From: Bacteroidales bacterium
Lineage (GTDB): Bacteria; Bacteroidota; Bacteroidia; Bacteroidales; P3
Direction: 5' to 3'
NCBI GenBank assembly: GCA_017448185.1
Contig: JAFSLX010000061.1
Span: 1 to 64,000, forward strand
DNA length: 64,000 nt
Shown here: positions 21,901-26,100 of the stretch, one piece after another
Position numbering within the stretch: position 1 is the stretch's first letter
Layout of the letters: every line of letters begins with the position of its first letter
Notes under the pieces: generated by a model
What the model was told of the DNA's origin: nothing
Databases searched by the model: none
What the model saw: only the letters and a program-made list of their open reading frames with translations
Translations under genes and position numbers: made by a program

Positions 21901-22902
21901 GGCTACGGCGACGGCACCAACGGCATTGTGGTCGGCGAGACCACCCACACTCCTCACCGCGACACCCTCAACGGCTACGTAAGGGCCAACCCCGTGGTCA
22001 ACATCGGCGGTATCGACAAGAAATGGAGCAAGAGCATCACCGTGCAGGGAGCCCTGGTCAAGGACCTCCACCGTCGCAACATAGCCATCGTCCGTGGCAA
22101 TGTCTACGGCGGCGGCGAGGCAGCCCCGGTCAAAGGCAACACCGAGGTGACCCTCTACAGCTCGCGCGCGAAAATCCAGAGCATCGACGCCACCGACCCG
22201 GAACACCCCGACACCACCTTCGTCACCGCCACCAGCCACCACGACACCACCCACGTCAAAGGCTACATCTTCGGCGGCGGCTTCGGCCGGACGGCCGTGG
22301 TCGACGGCAGCACCTCGGTCGGCATCTTCGGCGACGCCACTGTGGTCGACGGCAGCGTCTACGGCGGCGGCAACGCCGGCGTGGTCACCGGCAACACCGA
22401 CGTGCAGGTAGGCTACGAGCTCAAACGCAACGTATCGCAGCCCTACGTCCATGTGAATCCCGACAACAGCATCGTCTTCTCGTCGGCCACCAGCGGTGTT
22501 TCCTACTACTATACCCTCGACGGCAGCCGTCCCACCACAGAAAGCACCCTTTACGACCCCGGCACACCGCCTTACGCCGATGCCGGACAGACGGTGCGCG
22601 TCATCGCCACCAAGTTCGGACAAAAAAACTCCTACCCCTCCGACGGTACGGTCGTGCCCCTGCCCGCCCCCTCCATCACCATCACCGCTAACACCGCTAC
22701 CATCACCAACACCACCGCCCACGGACAGACCGGCGTAACCCTCTACTACACCACCGACGGCTCGGCACCCAACCCCGGAGAGACCGGCACCTTCCAGTAC
22801 ACCGGCCCCATTGTCAGTCTTGCTGCAGGCGTAACGGTCAAGGCCATCGCCGTCAAGGACGGTTACCACAACTCACCCGTAGCCAGCAAGAAGAATGAAT
22901 AA
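3988..22902 (+). CDS. Giant exported modular repeat protein 2 (about 6304 aa)
   Basis: A very large exported protein, roughly 650 kDa by length, of unknown function. The ATG at 3988 (or 3991) is followed by a signal peptide with an AQA site before Gln28; a longer frame from TTG 3907 would overlap the promoter. Nearly the whole protein is a series of 30-45 residue modules of the form (V/I/L)(Y/F)GG(G/S/C) - xG(x)V - GN(T/V)xVxI - xGGxI. I estimate about one core per 35-40 residues, well over 100 copies. Such regular Gly/Asn-rich repeats would suit a beta-helix or stacked solenoid (inference). A set of modules in fixed order recurs five times, and a second set three times. Two non-repeat inserts stand out: a charged helical stretch at 14037-14190 and AWETEH repeats at 17026-17098. 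The C-terminus (about 22450-22902) has two chitobiase-C/Fn3-associated-like units (YYTLDGSRPT and YYTTDGSAPN). There is no T9SS sorting domain, so the export route beyond the periplasm is unclear. Confidence 0.85.
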   Translation: MMKKYKNILSVAAMAAMVFFSFAGAQAQTSHVTIGGSVFGGGNMAAVGKGTTVLIDQADAQITGDVYGGGALAEVDTTRKSNPFTTLGALQAGDSIVVTILQGSIGRDVYGGGLGNAGTAANVYGPVFVNIGTLDGDDTLGSATINGMVFGGNNINGTPKDSIHVNIWKTARGGAKEVGSFTEEGFLAHIRDNASAHSASSFALQAVYGGSNKADYVPVAGKGAKVWVHGCSNTVKMLYGGGRAAAVGSAVTNAPAVDSITANTFVIVDGGRIDTLFAGGDGHTTDGSGNYLPADIHGNVNAHVRGGLHTAVFGASNTAGSITGNKDITIDKSGPCETNPEAIGTLFGGGNMADAQGNLSLTVECGAGYFNEIYGGCNLADVINGNVVLTIKGGHIGNVYGGSKGVKQVGTEGQQGYVAPVAADIYGSVTLNLYGGTMENAFGGSNQNGNIDSTITVNVLNHEGTCGLNITNNLYGAGNVTPYTPSKLTKGAHSPVVNVIHVGTSGSIGGSVYGGAKGDGATVTADPIVNFGYDTTTMASLDGVVYPDASIPDRDNYRVVATGNVYGGGDAAVTNGSATVFMYKSNSQATEVFGGGNAADVDSAASVTISDGTVTAGLYGGCNTSGTVGGNITVTVNSGTIGTNDAIYNDGIFGGGYGAGTSTDSNVTVNINGGTIYGDVYGGSSLGSVNNNVGNDVTTVNILSGTVNGTVFGGGLGDNSNAAQVNGEIVVNIGQDNGDGTYDGDATITGNIYGCNNTNGSPQKDVTVNIYSTARTSGVNEVADAGYAIANVFGGGKNADFSATGKTATVNVYSCDNTIGRIFGGGDAAAVPGAAVMINGGRIDTVFGGGNGEVVNTHADVGAGGITLNLHGGKIGMIISASNQRGTIGGSINVTADNSSGCDEEVTDFFGGANQVDIGTNEHPVDVVTTIECGAGTFTNVYGGSNQANIIGNVVLNVKGGTMENVYGGSKGVENGTAANITGNVTLNLYGGTISQDAFGGSNQNGSISGNITVNVLDHEGTCALDVNNIYGGGNVTPYAPTSSSATSPTINVMHIKQLAGIRGNVYGGGKGSTAVVTAQPRVNIGYVAASMSNLSTVEYPAGIDPTTYVAKVTGSVFGGGNAAAVNGSPIVTMDKINSQVGDLYGGGNAAGITGSTTVTMNNGRVTDGIYGGCNTSGTVTGNSTVDLLGGTIGTSSHNARIFGGGFGQTTNVDGNVHITFGNEAGTATPTLNGDLYGGSALGKVNTKTASIVRDNMNSVETTTIDILSGTINGNVFGGGLGEKNGIDGGTRNIAAIVHGKIQVKIGKDNGDGTYSGSAKLQNATIYGCNNVNGTPENDVYIDVYRTYLRPTDSVSNGITEDATFAIGNVYGGGNRADYAPTNKYRGNLTDINDYLTSQSIVPDDSTRRPFVKKPHVFVHGCANTIMELYGGGNAAAVPGDSVVFDGGRYDLVFGGGNGALSPADVGVGGVFLVSKAGLCGFIYQHCNRRGAVTGSVTVTKGGSCCNCNNDTLVVFNHFCGGNEVDILGNFNYKFTCGGVGDYGSKQYNALYGGCRLGTTYGNITLTIEGGTFGTIYGGPRGDKGYAASVKKFPATLAEMIQDTVDHPDVNDRKYNKAMIDFMKANPSLHGTGGNVTIILKGGTVGTVYGGCDVNGNVEGRITIIVDSTGDACPLDVNTIYGGGNLASYSPDTANSSKPYYNANYQYPFIDLQNGHVNRNVYGGGKGSLASLNNGKVTSNPYVHMHPDVANSKKFRVGGDIYGGGELGQVQGNTKVLIESGVVKYNVYGAGLGDNEDEGFGLVAGNTWVDMQGGQVEHSVYGGGKLASVGNFTAFYTAGDVNNDPRHVVGEPKTCQAGTGVAKVTLSGDAQVGITDPNVMNPTDPDQDDCGYIFGGSSGELDSIHYPSASRSAFVDSTYLEIGGNAFVTASVYGGCENGQVLRNTYVKITGNCQIGVGYHYENGNHVFDAMYTTEQWNSAIANPLAAASNFHECYHWPYHLPYAFYDPYATYEHNGSYYYDAEHTQSANGGSVNASNGHSFYGNVFGGGCGYYAIEPDGVDVPFGTWRRAAGRVNGNTRVDVTGGHILTNLYGGNEMTDVLGSCTVNFSDGTLGVPRTVDSIRAHPVTCYLFGAGKGDTRTIFNKNTNVGSVSVNVTGGRIFGSIFGGGEDGHVMGNVEVNIDLPSNDDKIGTTGTSYVDGNVFGGGRGFTGNALTAGNVGGNITVNISRGTVLGSVYGGGRMGSVGYDLCNTDEECYGVMTTDPARGNITVNITGGTIGNDVSTDYSLDHPRGGNVFGGPMGRLVKLNDEYILPLWSKLGSARQTTVNISGGTIKSNVYGGSELGSVTGNTYVNISDSAVIGVSGRNHGNVYGGGYGHAELTGTDATQAGDAANSVPVFAGRTYGNTAVSIYGNAILYGDVYGGGEMASVGNESYYDTTGNTLVNIGTGTVNEETGFATSVAGNATIIGGDVYGANNISGTPLGNTEVNIYSTARTAKQAASYTEADREYAIANVFGGGNRADYQPGPTDRAASVHVYTCDNTIEDLFGGGNAAAAYGTAVTIDGGRFGRVFGGGNGEDTPADIGLGGTNTIINAGKIHQLFGGSNERGSLGGPVRTRLAHKGTCEENIDEFYAGSNEAQIIGDIVTIIDCNPEKTGDVDEFYGGCNKTDVYGNVTLIINGGHYGRLFGGSKGSNSIAADIKRYDETHHPAGRTDLIGTGGNVNLYIYGGTIGSAFGGSDTNGNIEGAINVYVNDTSTNCPLNLDYVYGGGNLATNAVVDATITSPYVHLLNGIVDSNVYGGGRGTLDNIEKGRTTANAKVEMNPTGDQHFWVKGNIYGGGELAYVGGNDTVIINGGKVGPYAPAAGTTRYTLKGCVYGGGLGKPGSTYANFARVGGNTVVSIGANTDTIHGSVFGGGEDGQVLGNTSVTVAGGVIGVPTKYTGDLSELNTYVGNVYGGGRGIDLDASGYLTATAGMVGGNTAVTISGGHVCRSVYGGGSIASVGRDGGVGFKPFDNTKGGTSVTVTGGLIGVYAAPTDNGANANPRYTVNPNATYGSVYGGGRGLPGTSLDGKNNYTNMAYVNNTAVTINYSSVDDSPSGTNHIVGNVYGGADNGSVNNSTSVTITRGRIGSDGDKDLGSLEGNVFGSGRGEDTYRTYRPGTSTEIDTISPFAGGTYGNTSVLINGKTRDSVQVMHHVYGGGANASVGDYACAAAAVGSGLDETLAKGEVYLLTNANSPSTHPAATDTAGTCKVTVTGGTIGTSGRNNGMIFGASRGDIGAPGSIYDSIAYVNKTIVTIGGGTNSSTDLNDFNPLINGSIYGGGENGHTVADAYVYIHDGRVGNHGDMYDRTKTLEDSIETLQKWVKEHSENAHKDDTLAKIEAFTTEMNSKLDFLSLCGNIYGGGCGTDKYIDIDDDNKEKYNSFAGVVFGNATILMDGGYVEHNIYGGGAMANLGRRVGAYVEHTDPETTFALSWPAEIHCRKNTGVARVTVSGSARLGYSGKDNGDIFGASRGEAGVPRSMTKFANVDSTVVLVNITDHAGKSDAQYYGDPTTGQLGVNPKNDHTTPLVAGSVYGGAENGHVIRSTNVRMQAGIVGHSIYGGGKGKGKYLETNLRKHDDSGDSSAMIYSLTAGRVYNNTYVTMTGGRVLRSVYGGGNMASVGKGNYAGGPGAWQGRGYGENWVDSNKTKLTGILAKTGHTLVYITGGTVGILDPSKPKNSFKDDLPLGNVFGGCRGEAAPVSSKSPRHLYSPGYFSGYTNHTRVIIGDSTISPVATPTSTSPRIYGSVYGGGQDGHVRNKTVVIINDAEIGVPYVSPSEASTLVGVDDISDMHWLGRGNVFGAGSGIGQYDSDGDGEADTYNDASGSVTDSTLIVINGGLIHQNVYGGGALASIGPMILPSDTDKTPDSTWSMARVFVKGGTIGTAGDCSGMYISGTDTTVFGNYGGNVYGAGRGFASDTYKNFNNTHHTHIHASGGTINGDVYGGAEDGHVISNTWVDISGTVTIGYNGLDNFNGNIFGGGRGSGSFATPGDASTYTMNVTCGRVGGNTNLTVDGNAVILGSLFGGGRTALTGVNADGELDATFFTEGNYDSVNHGYAYVIVKGSPAIGNPNGAALLSTDYSCGDIFGSGKGDIECYNDVRAGRVMNDSIHISETPRIYGAVFGGGEMAGVGWWDNTNLYTPLASGFAPSTGTTKVTVAGNATIGTEYEYTKDYLDHHGAWTVVTDGKLTHACTGNIVGASQGDVAPESPHWISMGRSRQSYVDISGTGTIMGNVYGGAEQGVVLENTDVRVSGCTIGTRIVNPNADVNKAQYISDSTDWKRDSAYLVSLWIIDSASSVSAWETEHAAWETEHEAWETAHAAWDPSSGDEEPIEPIDEPIKPTRPTAPVPVDTNNYLYYFGSVFGGGYGREETPRHYNDSCIINTITNIGTEQDPVYDTTYIKFVEATLIAGRTYGNTTVRISDSAIVRENVYGGGNMASVGYVREDANHKYNLIDSSYRQTNGVHTNGICTVNISGGIIGPNDHTQMNGHVYGGGKGVGNDPDEYFKNYCNVHETHLTVSGGHIYGSTFGGGADGHVLGHTHTTIEEGAYIGSGEDTQEYDGCVWGGGRNALNINHTAGRVQGHTSVTVTGGRIRRTVQGGGALARTGVDTNGVVECFLTGGTAANGAPIYDSTHHGNTYIYVTAGEPDVRDAVLKNGKDYDGRAVLAADMTTDEKKERNKNFIYFFADDADSTTYKDYLGTTEVRKVNGEYKIIVYKTAIGAYDGAVLVDNDYTIGDIFGGGKGDTKDTVDILAGRVMNTSVRIDGYPRIMADIYAGGEMSSVGWWDTNRYVGTYGSSDRNARHDKYYGNTGYTRLVIDGEPYTGTPYEFSSSCIHYGRPWTLIDSLGRLYHTCSGNVYGGGQGYVEQDGTHYWNWVHMGRVRNTSVEVNGGRFMGNCFGGGARGVVKEDCHVTVTGGCFGNIIYDKPEGFPKDHYYYGSVFGGGYGNHKRFSHISDSSFLCDTGYVRMVPTEQAGRVYGNTYVTITGGQIMDCVYGGGDMASTGWVERRQSDGAYLLNDPTKRHGGVCNVEISGNTIVGPLDYNGHNAYVYAAGRGIGHDSIEYSKKFCNVNEAHLTVHLREGAAADLPSKRPNQWDTTTMGGRIWGSLFGGGADSHVLDSVSVVVHSGIVGTQGTTSFDGNIFGGGRNYLNTNHTNGRVQGNIRVLMDGGTIQGTIFGGGRMALSGVDVDGHYIDSTHGNVNILVRGNATIGNYKADSLLFADESCGDIFGSGKGDIKNYEDIWAGRVTNAKITVKDTVISGNTYSPRIYGSIFGGGEMASLGYWDDTIKNGDDIIFYTTSDEGTNYGVIYENTGRAVIKLSGNIIVGTPKEYTVNSNENHSDRTIYNQWGKLVHTRTGNVFGGSQGSVNIGKPRWVSMGRSRQADITIDGAKVLSCVFGGSEQGMVTENTHVKILDGVIGTHVTNGNYNFGDVYAAGYGSDNAAENNDSTANDSTTARTGLSFSWTPLTMAGRVFGNSRVDIVGDTIRGSVYGGGNFASVGYEGNENSGHTYVNIGLPGADPEDKRQATGRATIKGEVFGANNLSGTPFGNTNVNIYKTAHTVADTCPSNAYAMALAAPDDELNGADVEHLPTAAEYFAISAVYGGGNRAAHQPLASTGTTLVHVWYCEENTIRSLYGGGNAANTKNNHLVVDGGRIYEVFGGGNGYGNHADPSAEDYNPGANVSGTATSDITGGLITNVYGGSNQLGTIETIVQNINREGDCPVATGNVFSGGNEAPTGNIITTLNCGASGTNFYAGGRNADVNGNVVLNIEGGRYTNVFGGSLGNVTNPANIKGDVTINVFGGNITNLYGGSDTNGYIEGRITINVDIDSTYDCADGLKLTNIYGAGNLAIYTPTDSNIASPVINIISDSAFLIRTSGLTELDPLDPLPYGFALHERSSVSAPDTLTKTFGLTNIYGGGYGDGTNGIVVGETTHTPHRDTLNGYVRANPVVNIGGIDKKWSKSITVQGALVKDLHRRNIAIVRGNVYGGGEAAPVKGNTEVTLYSSRAKIQSIDATDPEHPDTTFVTATSHHDTTHVKGYIFGGGFGRTAVVDGSTSVGIFGDATVVDGSVYGGGNAGVVTGNTDVQVGYELKRNVSQPYVHVNPDNSIVFSSATSGVSYYYTLDGSRPTTESTLYDPGTPPYADAGQTVRVIATKFGQKNSYPSDGTVVPLPAPSITITANTATITNTTAHGQTGVTLYYTTDGSAPNPGETGTFQYTGPIVSLAAGVTVKAIAVKDGYHNSPVASKKNE
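4429..5449 (+). repeat. Higher-order module cassette, copy 1 of 5
   Basis: Ordered protein-level modules inside giant gene 2: FGGNNINGTP, VNIWKTAR, YGGSNKADY, VHGCSNTVKMLYGGG, a GGR(I)DTLFAGGDG unit, GCNLADV, YGGSKG, VTLNLYGGTMENAFGGSNQNG and finally YGAGNVTPYTP. The same order recurs at 6235, 7957, 11401 and 20746. The boundaries are approximate. Confidence 0.75.
6235..7119 (+). repeat. Higher-order module cassette, copy 2 of 5
   Basis: Begins with IYGCNNTNGSP and VNIYSTART, then VFGGGKNADF, VYSCDNTIGRIFGGGDAAAV, GGRIDTVFGGGNG, SNQRGTIGG, VYGGSNQANIIGNV, GGSKGVENG and AFGGSNQNGSISG, and ends with IYGGGNVTPYAP. It is the copy closest to copy 1. Confidence 0.75.
7957..9060 (+). repeat. Higher-order module cassette, copy 3 of 5
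   Basis: Begins with IYGCNNVNGTP and VYRTY, then VYGGGNRADYAP, VHGCANTIMELYGGGNAAAV, GGRYDLVFGGGNG, a Cys-rich variant (SCCNCNND near 8495-8520), YGGCRLGTTYGN and YGGCDVNGNVEG, and ends with IYGGGNLASYSP. It is more diverged and longer than copies 1 and 2. Confidence 0.7.
11401..12318 (+). repeat. Higher-order module cassette, copy 4 of 5
   Basis: Begins with VYGANNISGTPLGN and VNIYSTART, then VFGGGNRADYQP, VYTCDNTIEDLFGGGNAAAA, GGRFGRVFGGGNGED, SNERGSLGG, YGGCNKTDVYGNV, FGGSKGSN and AFGGSDTNGNIEG, and ends with VYGGGNLATN. Confidence 0.75.
16486..16911 (+). repeat. Second module cassette (GWWD-GRSRQ type), copy 1 of 3
   Basis: Ordered motifs FGGGEMAGVGWWD, TKVTVAGNATIGTEYEY, LTHACTGNIVGASQGDV, WISMGRSRQSYVDI and YGGAEQGVVLENTDV. 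The same order is found near 18448 and 19945. Boundaries are approximate. Confidence 0.7.
17026..17098 (+). repeat. Short in-frame tandem repeat AWETEH(A)
   Basis: Within giant gene 2, three consecutive units read AWETEHA, AWETEHE and AWETAHA, followed by AWD and an acidic, proline-rich stretch (to about 17170). This is unlike the surrounding Gly-rich modules and probably forms a charged helix plus a flexible linker. Confidence 0.8.
18448..18897 (+). repeat. Second module cassette, copy 2 of 3
   Basis: Ordered motifs YAGGEMSSVGWWD, TRLVIDGEPYTGTPYEF, LYHTCSGNVYGGGQGYV, WVHMGRVRNTSVEV and FGGGARGVVKEDCHV match the copy at 16486. Confidence 0.7.
19945..20406 (+). repeat. Second module cassette, copy 3 of 3
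   Basis: Ordered motifs FGGGEMASLGYWDD, AVIKLSGNIIVGTPKEY, LVHTRTGNVFGGSQGSV, WVSMGRSRQADITI and FGGSEQGMVTENTHV match the copies at 16486 and 18448. Confidence 0.7.
20746..21720 (+). repeat. Higher-order module cassette, copy 5 of 5
   Basis: Begins with VFGANNLSGTPFGN and VNIYKTAHT, then VYGGGNRAAHQP, EENTIRSLYGGGNAANT, GGRIYEVFGGGNG, YGGSNQLGTIE, FYAGGRNADVNGNV, FGGSLGNV and LYGGSDTNGYIEG, and ends with IYGAGNLAIYTP. It lies about 8.4 kb after copy 4, near the C-terminus. Confidence 0.75.
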
Positions 22903-22930
22903 CATGACTCATAATCAGAATCCGCACATG

Positions 22931-23025
22931 CCGTTGTTCAGTCGTTGCCCAGTCGTTGTTCAGTCGTTGTTCGGTAATTTACCGAACAACGATCCAACAA
23001 CGACCAAACAACCATCAAACAACGG
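22931..23025. repeat. Palindromic cluster of GTTGTTCAGTC units (copy 2)
   Basis: Four direct units on the left arm face about four diverged inverted units on the right. The centre is CGTTGTTCGGT (22965-22975) paired with ACCGAACAACG (22981-22991) across AATTT, and the outer ends CCGTTGTT and AACAACGG still match. The compensating G/C change in the central pair suggests the hairpin is maintained. It lies 28 bases after the stop of giant gene 2. The rest of 23026-23137 shows no gene and no clear promoter. Confidence 0.88.
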
Positions 23026-23137
23026 CATTAGGGGCTGCTTACAGGCACGGGATTGGACAAGATTGTGCAATCAGGCTTACACCACTAAACGTCAGATAAT
23101 CGTATGAAATTGCCCGCTATAAACATTTGACAGGAAC

Positions 23138-26100
23138 ATGATGAAACACGTAAATAGAATATATAGCATACTCGCCTGCGCGCGCAGAGTGGCTTTACTC
23201 TCGCTGCTTTTCTTCGCCTTTGTGCCGCAGGTGTGGGGACAGGCCGGATGGTACACGCTGACCAACGGCCACTTCTACTGGTTTGACGGCACCGTGGCCG
23301 ACACCATGGCCAACGGACGCGACATTGAGAGCCTGCGCTACCTGACGGGTTACGACCAAGCCCAGGGCTGGGCCAAAATCTACACCCTCGGCACCCATGC
23401 CGGCAACCCCAACGGAACGACCGAAATCGTGGAGCAGGGCAACGTCTATCTCGCCCTCGACACCACCGACCCGGCCAACCCGAGGGTTGTCAGCGTGCAG
23501 CACGACGACTTCTCGGAACTCTGCGTGTGGTACCGCACCGGCAGCACCGGCAACTACTACCAGGAGTGGCTCGGTGCCGGCGGCGTCACCTACCGCTACC
23601 ACCTCGTGGCCAGCCACGCCGAGGGACTGAGCGTGCACCGCATCGTGTCGAACGAGCCGATGACCAAGAGCGTCATCTGGTACAACTGGGACCACGGCCT
23701 CGCCATCGAGGAGAAAGTGCGCTTGGGCGGTTCGTGGAAGACCTCAGACTACTGGCTCATCTACGACACCCTCGACGATGCCACCGGCGAGAGTGCCGCC
23801 ACGGCAGAGTGGCGCATGTCGACAGTGCACTGCTACCAGCGCCCCGAAGAGATTATCTACCACAACTACCGTGCCAACAGTGCCGGCACGGGCAATGAGT
23901 TCGATTCGTACTACTACTATGACAACGTGAATGTGCTCGGAGCCAACTTCCCGGCCGGTAATGCGGCCACCTTCTTGTCGGTGAAGAAAGAGGTGCACGA
24001 GAAGCTCATCGCCTCCATCGCCCCGGGCGTGGGCCTGACGGGCCTGACCACCGGCGGCGACCCCGTCGAGGGCAAGGTGATGGAATACGGCACTGCCTCT
24101 GCTTCGCTCAGAGTGGTACCCACCATCAACTACACAGCCTCCAACTACATCAGCATGATGACCACCCCGGCCTACACCGAATATGTCGAGGAGCTGTACC
24201 GTCGCGGTATGCACCTCAACTATGAGATGCGCACCGAGGAGGGCTTCGGCAAGGCCGGTATGGCCAAGACCCGCGAGTGGTTCTTCTATGGCTCCCCTGT
24301 CACACGCCACGACACACGCCCCACGGCCACAGCCGAGAACGCCACGGTGACTTCGGTGGAATACAGCCTCGACCCGCGCGCCACGCGCTATCTGACCATC
24401 ACCCCCGTCGGCAACGAGTGCGACCTCACCCTTACCAACCCGCCCATTGCACCCGAAGTCGTCACCCTCACCTGCAAGGTGACCTACTCCAACGGCACCA
24501 CTCAGACCGTCAGCTCGACGCTGACCATCCGGTACGACATACCGCAAATCGACGCCAAGTCGAACCGCGCTCCGGTGGTGAAGGGCTACGTCTGCGGCGG
24601 CGGCCGAATGGCCAACGTGCAGGGCAACACCTCGGTGACAGTCCACAACGCCGACTCGATCTATGCCCTCTACGGCGGCAACGACATCGCCGGCTGGGTG
24701 CAGGGCGAATTCGGCTCCACCATCCAAATCGGCACCGAGAACACCAGTGAGGACCATCCCGCACACATCAGCTACGTCTACGGCGGCGGCTGCGGCTTCT
24801 ACCGCTACGGCGGCACCTACGATGCCAACACCAGGAACTGGGCCACCAACGGCACCAAGACCACCAACGTATCCTACGGCCAGTATGCTTTCCGCGGTGG
24901 TGTCTACGACTGGTACGACCCCTCGACCGAGGTGGTCGCCGAGGGCACCTTCGACTACGACCCCTACACTGGCGATGACTTCGCCACGGCCGAAGACGGC
25001 AACCGCTTTGTGGGCACGAAGCTGGGCGGCACCATCCCCTATATCAAGACCTCGAGAGTCTCGATCGGTGTGCCCGAAGTGGAGGGCCACAACGATGCCT
25101 ATGGCAACAACGCCCACAAATATAACGACCACATACTTATCGACTCGGTGTTCGGCGGTGCCGAGAACGCCTTTATCGGCATAACGACGGCTTCGCACGA
25201 CCACGCCACGGCCATCGAGCTCGCAATCAACGGCGGCACCATCCTGAGTGTCTTCGGTGGCAACAACTACGGCGGCGCCGTGGCCCAAACCTCGATGGTC
25301 GACCTGAACGTGCACTGCACCAAGCTGACCGACGACGAGTCGCTGGTCTACAACTCGCTCTACCACGGTATGGGCCGTGACTTCGGCATCCGCACCCTCT
25401 TCGGCGGCGGCAACATGGTCAAGAGTTCGCACGCCGAAGTGCAGTTCTTCGGCGGCATGGTCGACACCGCCTTCATCGGCGGCAACCACGCCACGGTCGA
25501 CAACCCCATCGGCATTGTCGACTGCCGTCGTGACGGCACGGTCTACGACATCAACGGTATAGCCCGAGGCGGTACCGGCTTCACCCGCGACTACCAGAAC
25601 GGACACTTCATCTTTACCAACCCCTCGATAACCGACACCACCAAAAACGGTGCCGGCTTCCAAACCAACTACACCCCCGACCGGGGCCTGTATAACGTGC
25701 ACTTCCTCTACGGCGGCAACAACATAGCCCCGATGGAGAACGTGTCGTTCATCCAGCTCATGAGCGGTGGCGTGGGCTCGGTCTACGGCGGCGGCAACAT
25801 GGGCGACATGACCAACGACAAGACCTTTGCCGAAGCTGTGGCCGACCACTTCTCCTATATCGACATCCGCCCCCTTATAGGCACCATGCAAACCATTTTG
25901 ACCCGCAGCTCCCTTATTCCAGTCCCCAACAAAATCAGCTCGGTGATTGCGGCAATGGAGAATTCGCAAATCATTGCCGACTACGTCTACGGCGGCTGCC
26001 GTAACGCCAACGTCAAGAACAACTGCGGTGTCTACCTGGCAGGCGGCAACTACGGCGACGTGTTCGGCGGCAACGACGTGAGCGGCGACGTGGGCTCGGA

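Noticed and set aside
22895..23107. A 70-codon frame after giant gene 2
   Set aside because: It runs through the palindromic cluster, overlaps the giant gene's stop and has no protein-like composition.
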